Source: Venturia oleaginea (Eukaryota; Ascomycota; Dothideomycetes; Venturiales; Venturiaceae). Taken from it: a stretch of DNA of 64,000 nucleotides. The notes beneath the pieces were generated by a model. That model was given only the letters and a program-made list of their open reading frames with translations, searched no databases and had not been told where the DNA came from. Both the position numbers and the translations under genes were made by a program. Shown here piece by piece: positions 1 to 11,512 of the stretch (within the stretch, counting starts at the first letter, position 1; each line of letters opens with the position of its first letter). The stretch covers positions 62,001-126,000 of the forward strand of contig JABMLP010000016.1 in assembly GCA_013176395.1 (NCBI GenBank), in the 5' to 3' direction.

Positions 1-2
1 AC

Positions 3-1043
3 AGAGGCAGCAATTGGACAGGTCGTTTTTGGAGGAAGCTTTGCGAACTTACAAAGATTGAGCAGAGACTCTCTACAGCCTTTCATCCACAGACCGATGG
101 CGCGACCGAGCGTATGAACCAGGAAGTTCTACGCTATCTCCGCGCCTTCATCGCATACTCCCAACTAGACTGGCCAACGCTACTACCTACGGCTATGTTA
201 GCACTGAACAATCGTGACTCTTCAGTCACAGGGATGAGTCCATTCTATCTAACCCACGGCTACCATGCGGAACCAATCCAGAAAGTACAACGAATCTCAC
301 CCAGTAACTCACCAACAGCCGATGCCGAGACCTTTGTGCAACGAATAGAAGAGGCACAAGAATATGCACAGGCAGCGATGGCCTGGTCCCAGCAGAAGAT
401 GGAGAACGACGCCAACAGGTCACGTCAAGCTGCCGAAACGTTAAAAAAGGGCGACAAAGTCTGGTTGAACCTTAGGAATATCAATACTCCGCAGCTATCA
501 AAGAAACTGTCGTGGACGCAAGCCAAATACACTGTCGAGAACCAGATCTCCCCGATGGTATACGAGCTGGCTGACCTGCCAAGTGGTATCCATAACCGTT
601 TCCACGTTGACCTACTCCGCCGAGCCGCAACCGACACACTGCCCTCACAAGAATCCGATGATACCCAGCCGCCACCATTAGTGCCTCAAACCGAAGAAAC
701 AGAGGCTGAGTTTGAAGTAGAACGTATACTTCGCGCAGAGAAGAAACGGGTTGGGCGAGGCTGGGTTCGTCAGTTATTAATCAAATGGAAAGGCTATGCA
801 GATCCCGATTGGCAGCCACGTTCATTATTCACAGAAGTCGAGGACTTAGACCGCTTCGAGGCAGAGTATGGCAAGGGCGACGGTGTCGGCGAAGATATAG
901 GAGCTCAAACAGGGGCCCGAAGAAACCGAGTAGCGGTGGCCAGCGCCTTCGAATCTGCTACAAGCTGGCAGAAGCGATGTATGGCGTTTGTCTGTTTGAT
1001 TATCCCACCTACCACACCCTCTTTAGTCCTGCACACCCGGTAA
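3..1043 (+). pseudogene. Ty3/gypsy integrase core plus chromodomain, cut by window edge
   Basis: The open frame runs in from the window edge without a start. It begins with the end of the integrase catalytic core: a GSNWTGRFW stretch, then FHPQTDGATER, the usual integrase motif ahead of the catalytic Glu. The ATG at 114 is internal (M-N-Q after T-E-R), not a start. The middle carries the integrase C-terminal domain and the end a chromodomain, with the aromatic cage region W-K-G-Y-A-D-P-D-W near position 790. Chromodomain integrases of fungal Ty3/gypsy elements read histone marks and steer insertion. A purine-rich tract and an LTR follow at once, so this is the 3' end of an element whose gag, protease and RT are not in view here. 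A second, frameshifted copy of the same 3' end lies at 15975-16365. Confidence 0.9.
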
Positions 1044-1055
1044 GGAGGGGGGTAA

Positions 1056-1231
1056 TGTTATGGGCATGGCCCATGGTTGGTATAGGCTAAGAGCCTAAGC
1101 CTGATTGAGCCTAGTATAGAGAAAGAACCTCATTGAGGTTCTCTGTTTGTAGATACCTTCACTCTTTAACTGAATCTAAACAATCTTTGGCTACGAGTAT
1201 GCTGCGTCTTTCCAGCTACCGTCCCGTAATA
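1056..1231 (+). repeat. 3' LTR of the gypsy element (176 bp)
   Basis: It starts TGTTATGGGCATGGCCC right after a polypurine tract (AAGGAGGGGGGTAA, 1042-1055) that ends the integrase gene, and ends CCGTAATA. A near-identical copy lies at 16366-16541, and sequence similarity stops at the same base on both copies, which fixes the ends. The last bases TAATA in place of the expected TAACA would fit one C-to-T change. Confidence 0.8.
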
Positions 1232-1903
1232 CTATCTGCTGCTAGTCGCTCTCCCTGCTTGCTATATCGCGCACCTACTCTTGCCACTGCCATAACTGGG
1301 ACGCAACAGTCTGGGGAGAGGCTCAAGGCTACGTCTGCTAGCTTACAGGGAGGGGATTTGCCGCCAATAGGCTCCTTCTATGCGTCCTTACTACTTACTG
1401 TGTCGCGCACCTACTCTTGCCAATGCCATAACTGGGACGCAACAGTTTGGGGAGAGGCTCAAGGCTCTGGGCAACAGCTTGTAGCAGGACGGTTTGCCAA
1501 GACGTTGGGAGAGATTGTCTAGTCGTTGCAGTGGTGTGTGGTGCCGATTGTTGCACACCGGGCGTCTGGTGTTTGAGTTGTGTTGAAGGTATTGCCGTTC
1601 TAGCAGTGACTCGTCGACTCGGAGCGTTGCAGTGTCATCTGGGGTGATGGACTAGCCGGGAGATAGTGACTAGATGGTTGCTGTTGTCTTTGGTGGACGC
1701 ATCGTTCGTGTAGCTTGCTCATGTATTCGTCTGCTTGCTCTGCGGTGGCCGCGACGGCGACTCTAGAGATATCTCATCGACGCTGAGGGACGCGCGATGG
1801 CCTCTAGAGGCCGGAGCGGCCACTGGCAGAGGTGTTTTGATGATCTTTAGATGATACTTCTGTAAATTCCAAAAATTGAGTTCTCGCTGTGTGTGCTGTT
1901 TTT
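1232..1903 (-). mobile_element. LINE-like retroposon fragment, inverted copy
   Basis: The reverse complement of this stretch matches 8629-9300, the 5' part of the retroposon inserted in the solo LTR at 8526-10372. It includes the same ACTCTTGCCA(A/C)TGCCATAAC sub-repeat, present twice about 130 bp apart. It abuts the gypsy LTR at 1231 without a visible TSD, so this end is a breakpoint and not an insertion end. Frames on both strands are short, and no reverse transcriptase was recognised. Confidence 0.7.
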
Positions 1904-2002
1904 CGGTAGCATCTACATGCATATATATGCATGTCAATGCATTCCTTGGCATCTATCACGTGCACTATGCCTGAGGTATCAAGGACTGGCATGCCACTGT
2001 TC
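1904..2002 (-). repeat. Partial LTR flanking the inverted LINE fragment
   Basis: The reverse complement matches the first ~100 bp of the solo LTR at 8526 (AGTGGCATGCCAGTCCTTGA onward). The order LTR-start then LINE matches the right-hand copy, so LTR and LINE were copied or moved together after the LINE had inserted. The first bases TGTTG of the LTR are missing or replaced here. Confidence 0.7.
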
Positions 2003-2004
2003 AT

Positions 2005-2397
2005 GCTAGTGTCTATCTGGTGGAGCAAGGGCCTCGTCCGACCAAGCGACAACAACAACATGGCGATCTCGCATATCGCACGACTTCTGAGCCCTCTGAG
2101 GCTCGTCTTGTATCTAGATTCCCACCCGCCTACACCCTGTAGTCAACGTCTTATACGTGCGGGCAGTAGGGCACCTCATTTGCCTTGAATCGAGAAGCAA
2201 TTGAGCCGTGGGCATGCCATCCTGAGACCTACCCCGTGGCTGAAGCCCCGTGTGGCTGAGGAAGCCTGTATGGCTCAGGGCTCAATGGCTTGCTCGCTCA
2301 CAATGAAAATTCACGTGCCCTGGCCTGCGTCCGGCCAATCAACAGATAAAACGTGCCAGATGACCGTGATCCGAAGGCGTGGCGAGATGGAGATAGA
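2005..2397. repeat. Dispersed module E, copy 1 (393 bp)
   Basis: Nearly identical to 33121-33529, where the same module interrupts a mariner transposase. It runs from GCTAGTGTCTATCTGG to GGAGATAGA. It has no recognised protein and no clear terminal repeats. TGTT just upstream of both copies (1998 and 33113) hints at an LTR-like end but is not proof. Here it is wedged between the partial LTR and copia element A. Confidence 0.65.
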
Positions 2398-2400
2398 ACA

Positions 2401-2525
2401 AAATGAACTCATTTCATTCACCTCATTTGTACTAGCTTGAACACGAGCCCCTCAATCGTGTATATATATGGGCATGCCCACGATCATCAATTCAGACTTC
2501 AGTCTGCTTCATCCACCTTTTGACA
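2401..2525 (+). repeat. Copia A 5' LTR (lacks first 4 bp)
   Basis: Matches the 3' LTR at 7589-7717 from AAATGAACTC to CTTTTGACA with few differences. The missing TGTC at the left and the absence of a TSD show truncation by rearrangement. Confidence 0.85.
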
Positions 2526-2541
2526 GGTTATGAGCCCGGGC
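2526..2541 (+). promoter_or_regulatory. Primer binding site: half-tRNA initiator Met type
   Basis: GGTTATGAGCCCGGGC directly follows the LTR. Its complement, GCCCGGGCTCATAACC, reads as the anticodon stem-loop of initiator tRNA-Met (CAU anticodon), not a tRNA 3' end. Drosophila copia and yeast Ty5 are known to prime minus-strand DNA from such an internally cleaved tRNA. The same 16 bases sit next to the 5' LTR of copia B (23795-23810, reverse). Confidence 0.75.
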
Positions 2542-2828
2542 TTGCACTACCGCTGTGCCCATATATAATTCACTCTACCACGCAAAGCAGATTTCTTGGT
2601 ATCACCACGCGGCCAACGGCTTTCTATGACCCATTCGAACCCTCCCGCTGATCTCTCTCGCGTCAAGGCACACGACAAATCTCAGAACCTCGTCAATTGC
2701 GCTTCTAGTTACTACAAGCCCTGTTCACGCCGCTTCTCAGGTCTCTCGCTCCCCTACACGTCAGAAACATCACCCGTACAGTTCCTATCGCTCATACAAA
2801 TCCTTGCATTAGCTAAGTGGTCTTCGAT

Positions 2829-3120
2829 CATGTCTCCGTGACCCGCTAGGACGGTGAGCAGGCATGCAATCAATGCTGAAATTTAAGCCAGATCTCTCCA
2901 TCATGTCTCCGTGACCCGCTATGACGGTGAGCAGGCATGCAATCAATGCTGAAATTTAAGCCAGATCTCTCCATCATGTCTCCGTGACCCGCTATGACGG
3001 TGAGCAGGCATGCAATCAATGCTGAAATTTAAGCCAGATCTCTCCATCATGTCTCCGTGACCCGCTAGGACGGTGAGCAGACATGCACTCATGGCTGAAA
3101 CTTAAGCCAAATCTCCTCGA
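2829..3120 (+). repeat. 73-bp tandem repeat, 4 units, copia A leader
   Basis: Units start at 2829, 2902, 2975 and 3048, each beginning CATGTCTCCGTGACCCGCTA. The first three are almost identical; the fourth diverges in its second half and leads into the gag start region. It lies in the untranslated leader between primer site and gag. Confidence 0.9.
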
Positions 3121-3171
3121 CTGCGACGATGCGATACAATCACTAAGTCTTCATATTCTCAATCTACACTC

Positions 3172-6100
3172 ATGGCTGAAACTCAAGCCGGATCCGGCTC
3201 TGGATCCTTCAAATTCAAAGACATACCAATACTTCAGGATGGTTATTCTGTTACTATGTGGATTGAACTGGTGGACACCTATCTTCTCCACCAGGATTTC
3301 GAACTTATCCTTGACAATCCCATCTACCTCCTACCGTCGAAGGCGTCACTACTCGAAACTCTACAACCCTAGACTTATCGGTCGTATGGAAGAAATCACA
3401 AAGACTTGCTCTCTCCGCCCTTCGCACGCGTCTAGGAACAGAAGCCAAGTCCTGGGTGAAGGATCCTAAGTTTGACACTGTCAAGAAGCTCTGCGATGAG
3501 CTGCTTAAGAGATTCAGACCTCAGGGCGCCGGCACATTCGCAGAACTATGCAGGGAATGGAACAACCTCTCATATTCGAACTCTCCAGACCTTCTTTCCT
3601 ACACCGAAGACTTCAGACGTATTATCCGCGCCTTCGACGAACTCAACTCAGACGTCGTGCTTCTAGTACCCTTTATCGTCCAACATTACCTAGGTACCCT
3701 TGGCCCTGCCTTCGATACCTTTATCAGTACCTTCAACCAGACCGCCAACATCCTCAAGACTGAAAAGAATGACCCAATCTCTTTCGAAGAAACCGTTCAT
3801 CGCGTCAGGAACGAGGAGCGTAGTCATCTTAATACCCACTCTACAGTCGCTGCAATGGTCATTCAACCCTCCATTCCTTCCATTCCAACTACCTTTGTGC
3901 GAAAAGGCGTGTACAACGAAGAAGTCATCGGTGATACAGTCAAAATCCACGCATCTTATTGCACCAAATGCAACCGCGCTTTCCATACCAAGCACGAATG
4001 CTTTCGCAATCAGAAAGGCAACCAGAATCAACAGAAGAGACCTCGCGCTGATACCGAAGACACCAAGAAGCCAGATACCAAGAAAGTTACCGCCTTAATG
4101 GCTCGAGAGGACTTCCCTTGGACTGACCTTCTTCACCAATGGCTGCTTGACAGCGCCTGCGGCCGTCACCTTACCTGGGATCGCTCTGTATTTGTCGAAT
4201 ATCGCGCCCTTCCTCCATCTCAACAGCGTCAATTCAGTGGTCTCTCTGGCTCTACAGCAAAAGTCATCGGTACAGGCACAGTCAGACTCTGGGTCACCAC
4301 TACCAAAGGCTCATTTCGCCCTGTAGACTTTCATGGAGTCGAACATTGCCCTGAGGCAGGTGTTAATCTGCTATCCTTTGACCAACTTCTCTCTAAAGGC
4401 GTCAACTTCTCAGTTGACACATCAGGCTTCAAAATCTATATCCCAGACAAGTTCACATTCACCACCGGTCGCGTCAATGGCGTCTTCCCTCTCCATCTTC
4501 GCCGTCAACCCGTATCTTTTGCAGCCATCAATTCAGATACATTACAGCTCTGGCATGAAAGGCTTGCACACATCAGTCCTCCACGCATTCGCGCTCTCGA
4601 AAAGATGGTGACAGGAATGGACCTCTCAAGACCTATCGATCGCCAACCTCCATGCGAAGCCTGCATGCTTGGGAAGATGAAGAGGACACCTCACACTGGT
4701 CACATCATGAGAGGCCGCTTCAAACTCGATCTAATCCATTCAGACGTCACTGGGCCCTACCCAACGCGTGGTTTTCGCGGAGAACTATGGGTTGTCAGCT
4801 TCATTGATGACTATACTGGCTATTCTGAGGTCCATTTCATGAAGCATAAAGATGAGGTGTTTGCTCTCTTCCAGCAATTCAAGCTCACCCACGAGACTGC
4901 TACTATGCGAATTCATTTCTATCAGACTGACAATGGAGGAGAATACGTTAAATCAGCAGATGAAGCCGTACTTCTCTCTCAGGGCATCACTCACCACTGC
5001 ACGACTCCATACAATCCTGAGCAGAATCCTCGATCCGAGCGCTTCAACGGCGTCATCTCGTCAATGGCAAACCCTATGATGATTGCCTCACAACTTCCTA
5101 CCAAGTACTGGCCTCTCGCATATGCCTACGCCAACTTTGTACGCGTCTTAGGACCCCATCCCAGCCTTACAATGACCATCTTTAAGGCCTGGACCTCCAT
5201 TGCTCCCTCAGTCTCCAATATGCTCATCTTTGGTAGCAACGGATGGGCCATCACAAGGAAGACCAAAGGCTTCAAAGATCGCTCCCTAGCAGGCAAATTC
5301 GTTGGCTTCGATGGCCACAGCATCTACAAAGTCTTGCTCGAAAATGGTCGCATCATTCGTACATCAACCTTTCACGCCGACGAATCCATCAAGCGCCGCC
5401 AACCTATCACTTATCATCATCAACTCCCCATCTCAACCACACCCATTGACCAACCTGGTCATCTCTCTCGCTCACCAACCCCTCAACGCGTTGAGCCACC
5501 AGCTCGCGAAGAGGCTACTCTCCCAGATTCCGAAAACTCTGACTCCTCTAACCTCTCTGACCCTCCATCAGTGATGGGTGACGCGCCACCACGAGAATCC
5601 CACTCCGTCGCGGTGAGAACACGTCGCCCAGATCGCCCAAGCAAGAGAGCCCGTGAGGCTGCAGGCCTTAACTCATTTATTGGCCTGTACAGCGTCGACA
5701 AAGCCACAGAAATTGCGAAGCTCATTGATGAATATAAGCCTACCCACGATCGCGAACCTATTGTTCTTACTGAGGAGCAAGCAACCCTCGCCTTTCACGC
5801 CAATATCGCCAAATCTTCTGCCTACTGCCTCCTCTCCTTCCTAAGCCTCGCAGCCTCTACTGAGCCATTCGAGCCTACAACATACAATCAAGCCATGTCA
5901 TCACCTTATGCTCCTCAATGGCTCAAGGCGATGAAGGAGGAGATGCATTCAATAGATGACAACAACGTCTGGACACTCACAACACTCCCAGAGGGCGCAA
6001 GGCCACTGACGGGTAAGTGGGTGTTCAAATTGAAGCGCGGTGCCGACGGCACTGTGCTGAGATTTAAGGCAAGATATGTGGTGAGAGGTTTCGAGCAGGA

Positions 6101-7422
6101 ATTCGGCATTAACTTCCATGATACCTTTGCCTCTGTGGTAAAGCCGATGACATACAAAGCTCTCTTTGCTATTGCCGCCTCCCTTGACTGGGAGATTGAG
6201 CAGATGGACGTCAAAACTGCCTTTCTCTATGGCGAGGTTGACGAAACTATCTTCGTTTGTCAACCTCGTGGCTTCGAGGTTGGTGATGACTACTGTCGGC
6301 TCAATCGTGCATTATACGGCCTCAAGCAGGCACCTAGGGTTTGGTATGAAACTCTATCCGCATTCCTTGTCTCTCTCGGGTTCTCAATGCTAGATAGTGA
6401 CTTCAGTGTCTTCCACAAAGGACAGCTGTTCGTCGCTATCTATGTTGACGATCTTCTGCTTGTTGGGCCCGATATGAACGAGATCAATCTTCTGAAAGAT
6501 GCCTTGCACAAGCGCTTTCAGATGACTGACCTAGGGCCGGCAAAGTTCTATCTCGGCATGGCACTTCAGAGGGATCGTCAGAATCGCTCAATTGCAATTA
6601 ACCAAACTGCATACATCACGAAGATTCTCGAGGATCATGCCTTCTCCGATTGTTATCCAAAACCCATTCCAATCAACCCATCTTGCCGCCCTGAACCCGC
6701 CAAAGAAGACTACCGTGCAGACCCTCAGTTCAGAACTAAATATCAATCCGCTGTCGGGTCACTCATGTATGCAATGCTCGGTACCCGGCCTGATATTGCC
6801 TTTGCAGTCTCTCTCGTCAGTCGCTTTGCGGCCAATCCAACCATCGCACATTGGTCCTTGGTGGAAGACATCTTTCGCTACCTCAAAGGTACCATCTCTG
6901 CCTCACTCGTCTACAAAGGTGAACTCGAAAACCTGGTAGGCTTCACTGACTAACTGGGCTGGCGACGTCGGTACAAGGCGATCAACATCTGGATATCTTT
7001 TCAACATCGGCAGTGGAGCAATTAGCTGGTCATCCAAACGACAAGCTACAGTGTCACTCTCCACTTGTGAGGCCGAATACATTGGTCAAACGAATGCAGC
7101 AAAAGAGGCCATTTGGCTGCAGCGACTACTTCACGAGATCAACCCCGAATTCGGTCCTACCACTACAGTCATCTATGCTGACAATCAAGGCGCCATTGCT
7201 CTCGCCAAGAACCCACAATCACACGGCCGCAACAAGGCTATGGACGCAAAGCATCACTGGATTCGAGAGAAGGTCGCCAAAGGTTCCATCATTCTCAAGT
7301 ACATACGGACTGCAAAGATGGTCGCCGACAGCCTCACCAAAGGCCTGCCAAGGCCCACATTCGAAAACTTCAGGGCCGCCCTGGGCATCATGATTGACGC
7401 GATTCCATGGCCCTCATTCTGA
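3172..7422 (+). pseudogene. Copia A Gag-Pol polyprotein, frameshifted
   Basis: Gag starts at the ATG at 3172 (M-A-E-T-Q-A-G). The frame breaks near 3360, and the long frame 3456-6953 carries gag, a zinc-knuckle-like Cys cluster, a protease-like motif (LLDSACGRH), GAG-pre-integrase, the integrase core (HSDVTGPY and TDNGGEY), then reverse transcriptase with the YVDDLL catalytic box. A 2-bp deletion relative to copia B at about 6950 (GFTD then TAA) cuts off RNase H, which continues from about 6955 to 7422 in another frame (CEAEYI, ADNQGA). With two frameshifts the copy is dead, though most catalytic motifs are intact. Confidence 0.88.
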
Positions 7423-7588
7423 GTCGACTGGCGGCACTTTCTTATCATTATATTATCTCAATGTGGTTAGCCTGCTGGCGGTCTCAATCTCTCTCCTCTA
7501 TGTCTGCTGGCATTCTCCTTGGTCTTTCAGGATCTTTCAATGGATTCAACTCATTTGCACGATCTCATTCTGTCTCAAGCAGGGGGGC

Positions 7589-7717
7589 TGTCAAATGAAC
7601 TCATTTCATTCACCTCATTTGTACTAGCTTGAGCACGAGCCCCTCAATCGTGTATATATATGGGCATGCCCACGATCATCAATTCAGACTTCAGTCTGCT
7701 TCATCCACCTTTTGACA
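7589..7717 (+). repeat. Copia A 3' LTR (129 bp)
   Basis: TGTCAAATGAACTC to CCTTTTGACA, preceded by the polypurine tract AGCAGGGGGGC. The termini TGTCA/TGACA are inverted repeats, as usual for LTRs. Confidence 0.92.
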
Positions 7718-8525
7718 GAGCTATTAGTCCTACGAAAAACACTTTCAGACTATATGGACAAGGGCTGGATACGCGCCAGCAACTCACCAGCGGCAGTTCC
7801 AGTCTTGTTTGTAAGGAAACCAGGTGGAGGCATTCGGATGTGTGTCGACTATCGGGCACTGAATCGAATCACTCGATCGGACCGCTACCCATTGCCACTA
7901 ATCCGAGAAACCCTACGAAATCTAGCAACAGCGCGTTGGTACACCAAACTTGACGTCAGAGCGGCATTTCATCAGCTCCGCATCAAGCACGGCGATGAGT
8001 GGAAAACGGCTTTTCGCACTCGATTTGGACTATTCGAATGGCTAGTTACCCCCTTCGGACTAGCTGGCGCACCCGCGAGCTTCCAACGATACATCAACGG
8101 AGTCCTACGGGAATCTCTAGATATCTGCTGTTCAGCCTACATGGACGATGTCTTGATATGGAGCGACGGCGACTATCTGGATCACATGGTTAAGGTTAAC
8201 CAAATTCTTGCCAAGCTCAAGACTGCTGGACTTCGGCTAGACTTAAGCAAGTGCGAGTTTGCTGTTAAGGAGGTCAAATATCTGGGGTTCATTATCACTG
8301 CAGGAGAAGGGATCAAAGTCGACCCAGAGAAAGTTGCCGCGATTAAAGAATGGGAGGCTCCAGTCAATGTCACAGGCGTACGCTCCTTCCTAGGCTTTGC
8401 AAATTTCTACCGAGACTTCATCGACAACTTCTCAGAGCTCTCCGACCCCTTAATCAAGTTAACACGGAAGGCCGTCGCTTTTGTCTGGAACAAAGAACAT
8501 GAGAACGCCTTTCAAGTCTTGAAAG
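7718..8525 (+). pseudogene. Ty3/gypsy element D: reverse transcriptase segment
   Basis: The frame from 7718 encodes a Ty3/gypsy RT: VRKPGGGIRMCVDYRALN, LDVRAAFHQLRI, TPFGLAGAPASFQR, the YMDDVLIWS catalytic box and a thumb region with VRSFLGFANFYRDF. It starts inside RT because copia A joins at 7718, and is cut at 8525 by a solo LTR carrying a LINE. The reading frame resumes exactly at 10373 once that insertion and one TSD copy are removed. Confidence 0.92.
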
Positions 8526-8628
8526 TGTTGAATAGTGGCATGCCAGTCCTTGATACCTCAGGCATAGTGCACGTGATAGATGCCAAGGAATGCATTGACA
8601 TGCATATATATGCATGCAGATGCTACCG

Positions 8629-10229
8629 AAAAACAGCACACACAGCGAGAACTCAATTTTTGGAATTTACAGAAGTATCATCTAAAGATCATCAAAACAC
8701 CTCTGCCAGTGGCCGCTCCGGCCTCTAGAGGCCATCGCGCGTCCCTCAGCGTCGATGAGATATCTCTAGAGTCGCCGTCGCGGCCACCGCAGAGCAAGCA
8801 GACGAATACATGAGCAAGCTACACGAACGATGCGTCCACCAAAGACAACAGCAACCATCTAGTCACTATCTCCCGGCTAGTCCATCACCCCAGATGACAC
8901 TGCAACGCTCCGAGTCGACGAGTCACTGCTAGAACGGCAATACCTTCAACACAACTCAAACACCAGACGCCCGGTGCGCAACAATCGGCACCACACACCA
9001 CTGCAACGACTAGACAACCTCTCCCAACGTCTTGGCAAACCGTCCTGCTACAAGCTGTTGCCCAAAGCCTTGAGCCTCTCCCCAAACTGTTGCCTCCCAG
9101 TTATGGCATTGGCAAGAGTAGGTGCGCGACACAGTAAGTAGTAAGGACGCATAGAAGGAGCCTATTGGCGGCAAATCCCCTCCCTGTAAGCTAGCAGACG
9201 TAGCCTTGAGCCTCTCCCCAGACTGTTGCGTCCCAGTTATGGCATTGGCAAGAGTAGGTGCGCGATATAGCAAGCAGGGAGAGCGACTAGCAGCAGATAG
9301 GCTCCGACTATAAGACGACAGGTCTACAACACAATCGGTGCGACACGATACGGCAGCTGCTAGAGAACCTCATCTACTATCGTCTCCGCAAACCGTCCTG
9401 CTGCAAGCTGATGTTCAGAGCCTTGAGCCTCTCCCCAAACTGTTGCGTCCCAGTTATGGCATTGGCAAGAGTAGGTGCGCAACACAGTAAGCAGTAAGGA
9501 CGTATAGAAGGAGCTTATTGGCGGCAAATCCCCTCCCTACAAGCCAGCAGACGTAGCCTTGAGCCTCTCCCCAGACTGTTGCGTCCCAGTTATGGCATTG
9601 GCAAGAGTAGGAGCGCGATATAGCAAGTAGGGAGAGCGACTAGCAGCAGGTAGGCTCCGACTATAAGACGGCAGGTCTATAGCACGATCGGCGCCATACA
9701 ATACGGCAGCTACCACACAGCCTCGTCCACGGGCATACCCGGAGTATCACACCCAAGCAGCGAAATCACGACTACGATGGTTACTATTGTCTCCAGCATC
9801 ACACAACCAAATACACCGCCGCATAGGAATCTGGTGCAAGGCAACTTTCACAAGCAGAAACATACTTAGGGAACCCATTGGCCTTGAGGGATAAGGCGAA
9901 ACAGATAGACAAAGCTGAGCATTAGAGGGAGACTGTAGGTAGAAGGATAGCGAAACACGAGGCATTGCCTCTTGAGTCTACATAGCACAGATATACTAGC
10001 AGAATAACCAGTATCTACAAGAGCCAGCGGGCATTTGGAGATACTGGTTAAGGGAAAAGAGGGAGGACGGAGGGGACAGCTGGTCTTGTTTCAGTGAACG
10101 GGGCGAAGTGGGGCGCGGTGGATTATGTAATCTATCACGTGTCGGCTGTCTGATGAAGTCCTCCTAACCGGACATAGCTGCCTGATTAAGCGGCTGCAAC
10201 CGAGTAGGATAAAATCAATCAATCAATCA
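8629..10229 (+). mobile_element. LINE-like retroposon with 15-bp TSD and (AATC)n tail
   Basis: The same 15 bases, ATGCAGATGCTACCG, lie at 8614-8628 and 10230-10244, and the 3' end is AAAATCAATCAATCAATCA. A long TSD with a simple-repeat tail is the mark of target-primed retroposition by a non-LTR element. No reverse transcriptase frame is present in its 1.6 kb, so it is either an internally deleted LINE or a non-autonomous retroposon moved by one. Its middle has a 353-bp tandem duplication. A truncated inverted copy lies at 1232-1903. Confidence 0.75.
9081..9700 (+). repeat. 353-bp tandem duplication inside the LINE
   Basis: CCCAAACTGTTGC at 9081 recurs at 9434 with the following ~270 bp well conserved (GGCATTGGCAAGAGTAGG, then ACAGTAAG). 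Each unit holds two copies of a shorter GTCCCAGTTATGGCATTGGC sub-repeat. The inverted copy at 1232-1903 has only one unit. Confidence 0.75.
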
Positions 10230-10372
10230 ATGCAGATGCTACCGTGTACTTAACCTCCTCAGTCAATACAGTCAAGTCACAGGGTGACACTCGTTCTGTT
10301 CACCGGCTCCTCTCGTTAAGTTCGTGTTGAATCTACTTCCGAATAACTCTGTTTTGCTCGTTCAGCGCAACA

Positions 10373-11505
10373 GAAAGAGCTATTCATCTCCGCCCCAATA
10401 CTGGCTCACTGGAATCCAGACCTGGATACGGTACTCGAGTGCGACTACTCTGGCTACGCGCTGGGAGGCACGTTGTCGCAGAAGAATACAAAAGGAAAAC
10501 TACGACCAGTAGCATACTTCTCCCGCGAGCTCACTGCGGCTGAATGTAACTACGAGATTCACGATAAGGAATTACTGGCAGTAATCAAGTCCATTGACCA
10601 CTGGAGAGGAGAACTACGCAGTGTTGCAGCACCTTTCAAAGTCCTTACCGATCACAAGAATCTCCGCTACTTTATAACAGCGCAGCGTTTGTCAGGGAGA
10701 CAAGCAAGATGGTCGCTAATTCTATCTGAGTACCAATTCCAGCTGGAATTTCGCGCCGGAAAACTAGCGCAAAGACCAGACGCACTATCAAGAAGACATC
10801 AGGATATGCCACATGACAAGAACGACGAGAGACTACAAGGGCGAGTGGCCCAGTTGATCAAGGACGAATGGCTTCCTCCTCTTTCCGAGAGGACGACCGA
10901 AACAATCGCAATACAAGCTCTTATCTGCCCAGTCAATACACCGAATACATCCAATAGTACATGGGACGTTATATGGGAGCCCCAGCAAAATACTGGACTG
11001 GACGGTCGACACCAGCTAACTGCCGAAAACGGTCAACATCGGTCCACTACTAGGTACGATCAAAACCGGTCAGTTGCAAAAGGATGCGATCTTTTCGAGA
11101 AACCAGAGTTACAACTTCTCTGGGATCGCGCAATAGCAGAGGACCAATCCTACCAAGCTATTCATACGGCTATATTTACTGGCGAACGTTCCTTTCCCCA
11201 GAGCTCAAGTTGTCGGTATAGCTACCCGAATGCGAAGTAGACGACCACGGCGCGGTCACGAGAAGAGGGATCCTATGGGTACCAGATTGGGAACCGCTGC
11301 GAACAACGCTGGTCCAACAAACTCACGATTCCCATATTACTGGACACCCAGGGAGAGATAGCACGCTTGCGATTCTATCCAGAAGTTCCTTTTGGCCCCA
11401 ACAATACAAGATAGTCCGACACTTTGTACGTAATTGCGACGTATGTGGGAGAACAGGAATATGGCGTAATAAGAAGCGAGGTCTTCTGAAACTACAAAGT
11501 AGCGA
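10373..11505 (+). pseudogene. Ty3/gypsy element D: RNase H and integrase zinc-finger segment
   Basis: This continues the RT frame: APILAHWNPDLDT, then RNase H with YFSRELTAAECNYEIHDKEL and LTDHKNLRYF, and a linker. A frameshift and stop near 11215-11240 interrupt it. The next frame carries the integrase HHCC zinc finger (TTLVQQTHDSHITGHPG, then NCDVCGRTG) up to about 11500. The integrase catalytic core that should follow is absent: copia C begins at 11513, and on its far side only the chromodomain tail (15975) remains. The best guess is that the core was lost with the 5' end of copia C in one deletion. Confidence 0.88.
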
Positions 11506-11512
11506 TGTATGA

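Larger units (their letters stand above)
2401..7717 (+). mobile_element. Ty1/copia retrotransposon A, complete length but dead
   Basis: Layout is 5' LTR 2401-2525, primer site 2526-2541, leader with 73-bp tandem repeats, gag-pol 3172-7422, polypurine tract 7579-7588, 3' LTR 7589-7717. The 5' LTR lacks its first four bases (TGTC), replaced by module E, so the left end is a rearrangement and no TSD can be read. The right end abuts gypsy RT sequence at 7718. Elements A and B are one family: their proteins align closely throughout and share LTR ends, primer site and polypurine tract. Confidence 0.88.
8526..10372 (+). repeat. Solo LTR (231 bp) split by a LINE, TSD GAAAG
   Basis: It begins TGTTGAATAGTGGCATGCC and ends GTTCAGCGCAACA, with GAAAG on both sides (8521-8525 and 10373-10377), a perfect 5-bp TSD. 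Removing the LINE (8629-10229) and one of its TSDs leaves 231 bp (8526-8628 plus 10245-10372) and no coding sequence: a solo LTR left by recombination. Removing the whole insertion restores the gypsy frame V-L-K-E-L-F-I-S-A-P. Confidence 0.88.

Noticed and set aside
2829..3120. Evenly spaced repeats considered as a CRISPR array
   Set aside because: The units are contiguous with no unique spacers, in a retrotransposon leader of a eukaryote.
10141..10175. Hammerhead ribozyme in the LINE 3' end
   Set aside because: CTGATGA and a short stem are present but the GAAA core and the closing helix are not.
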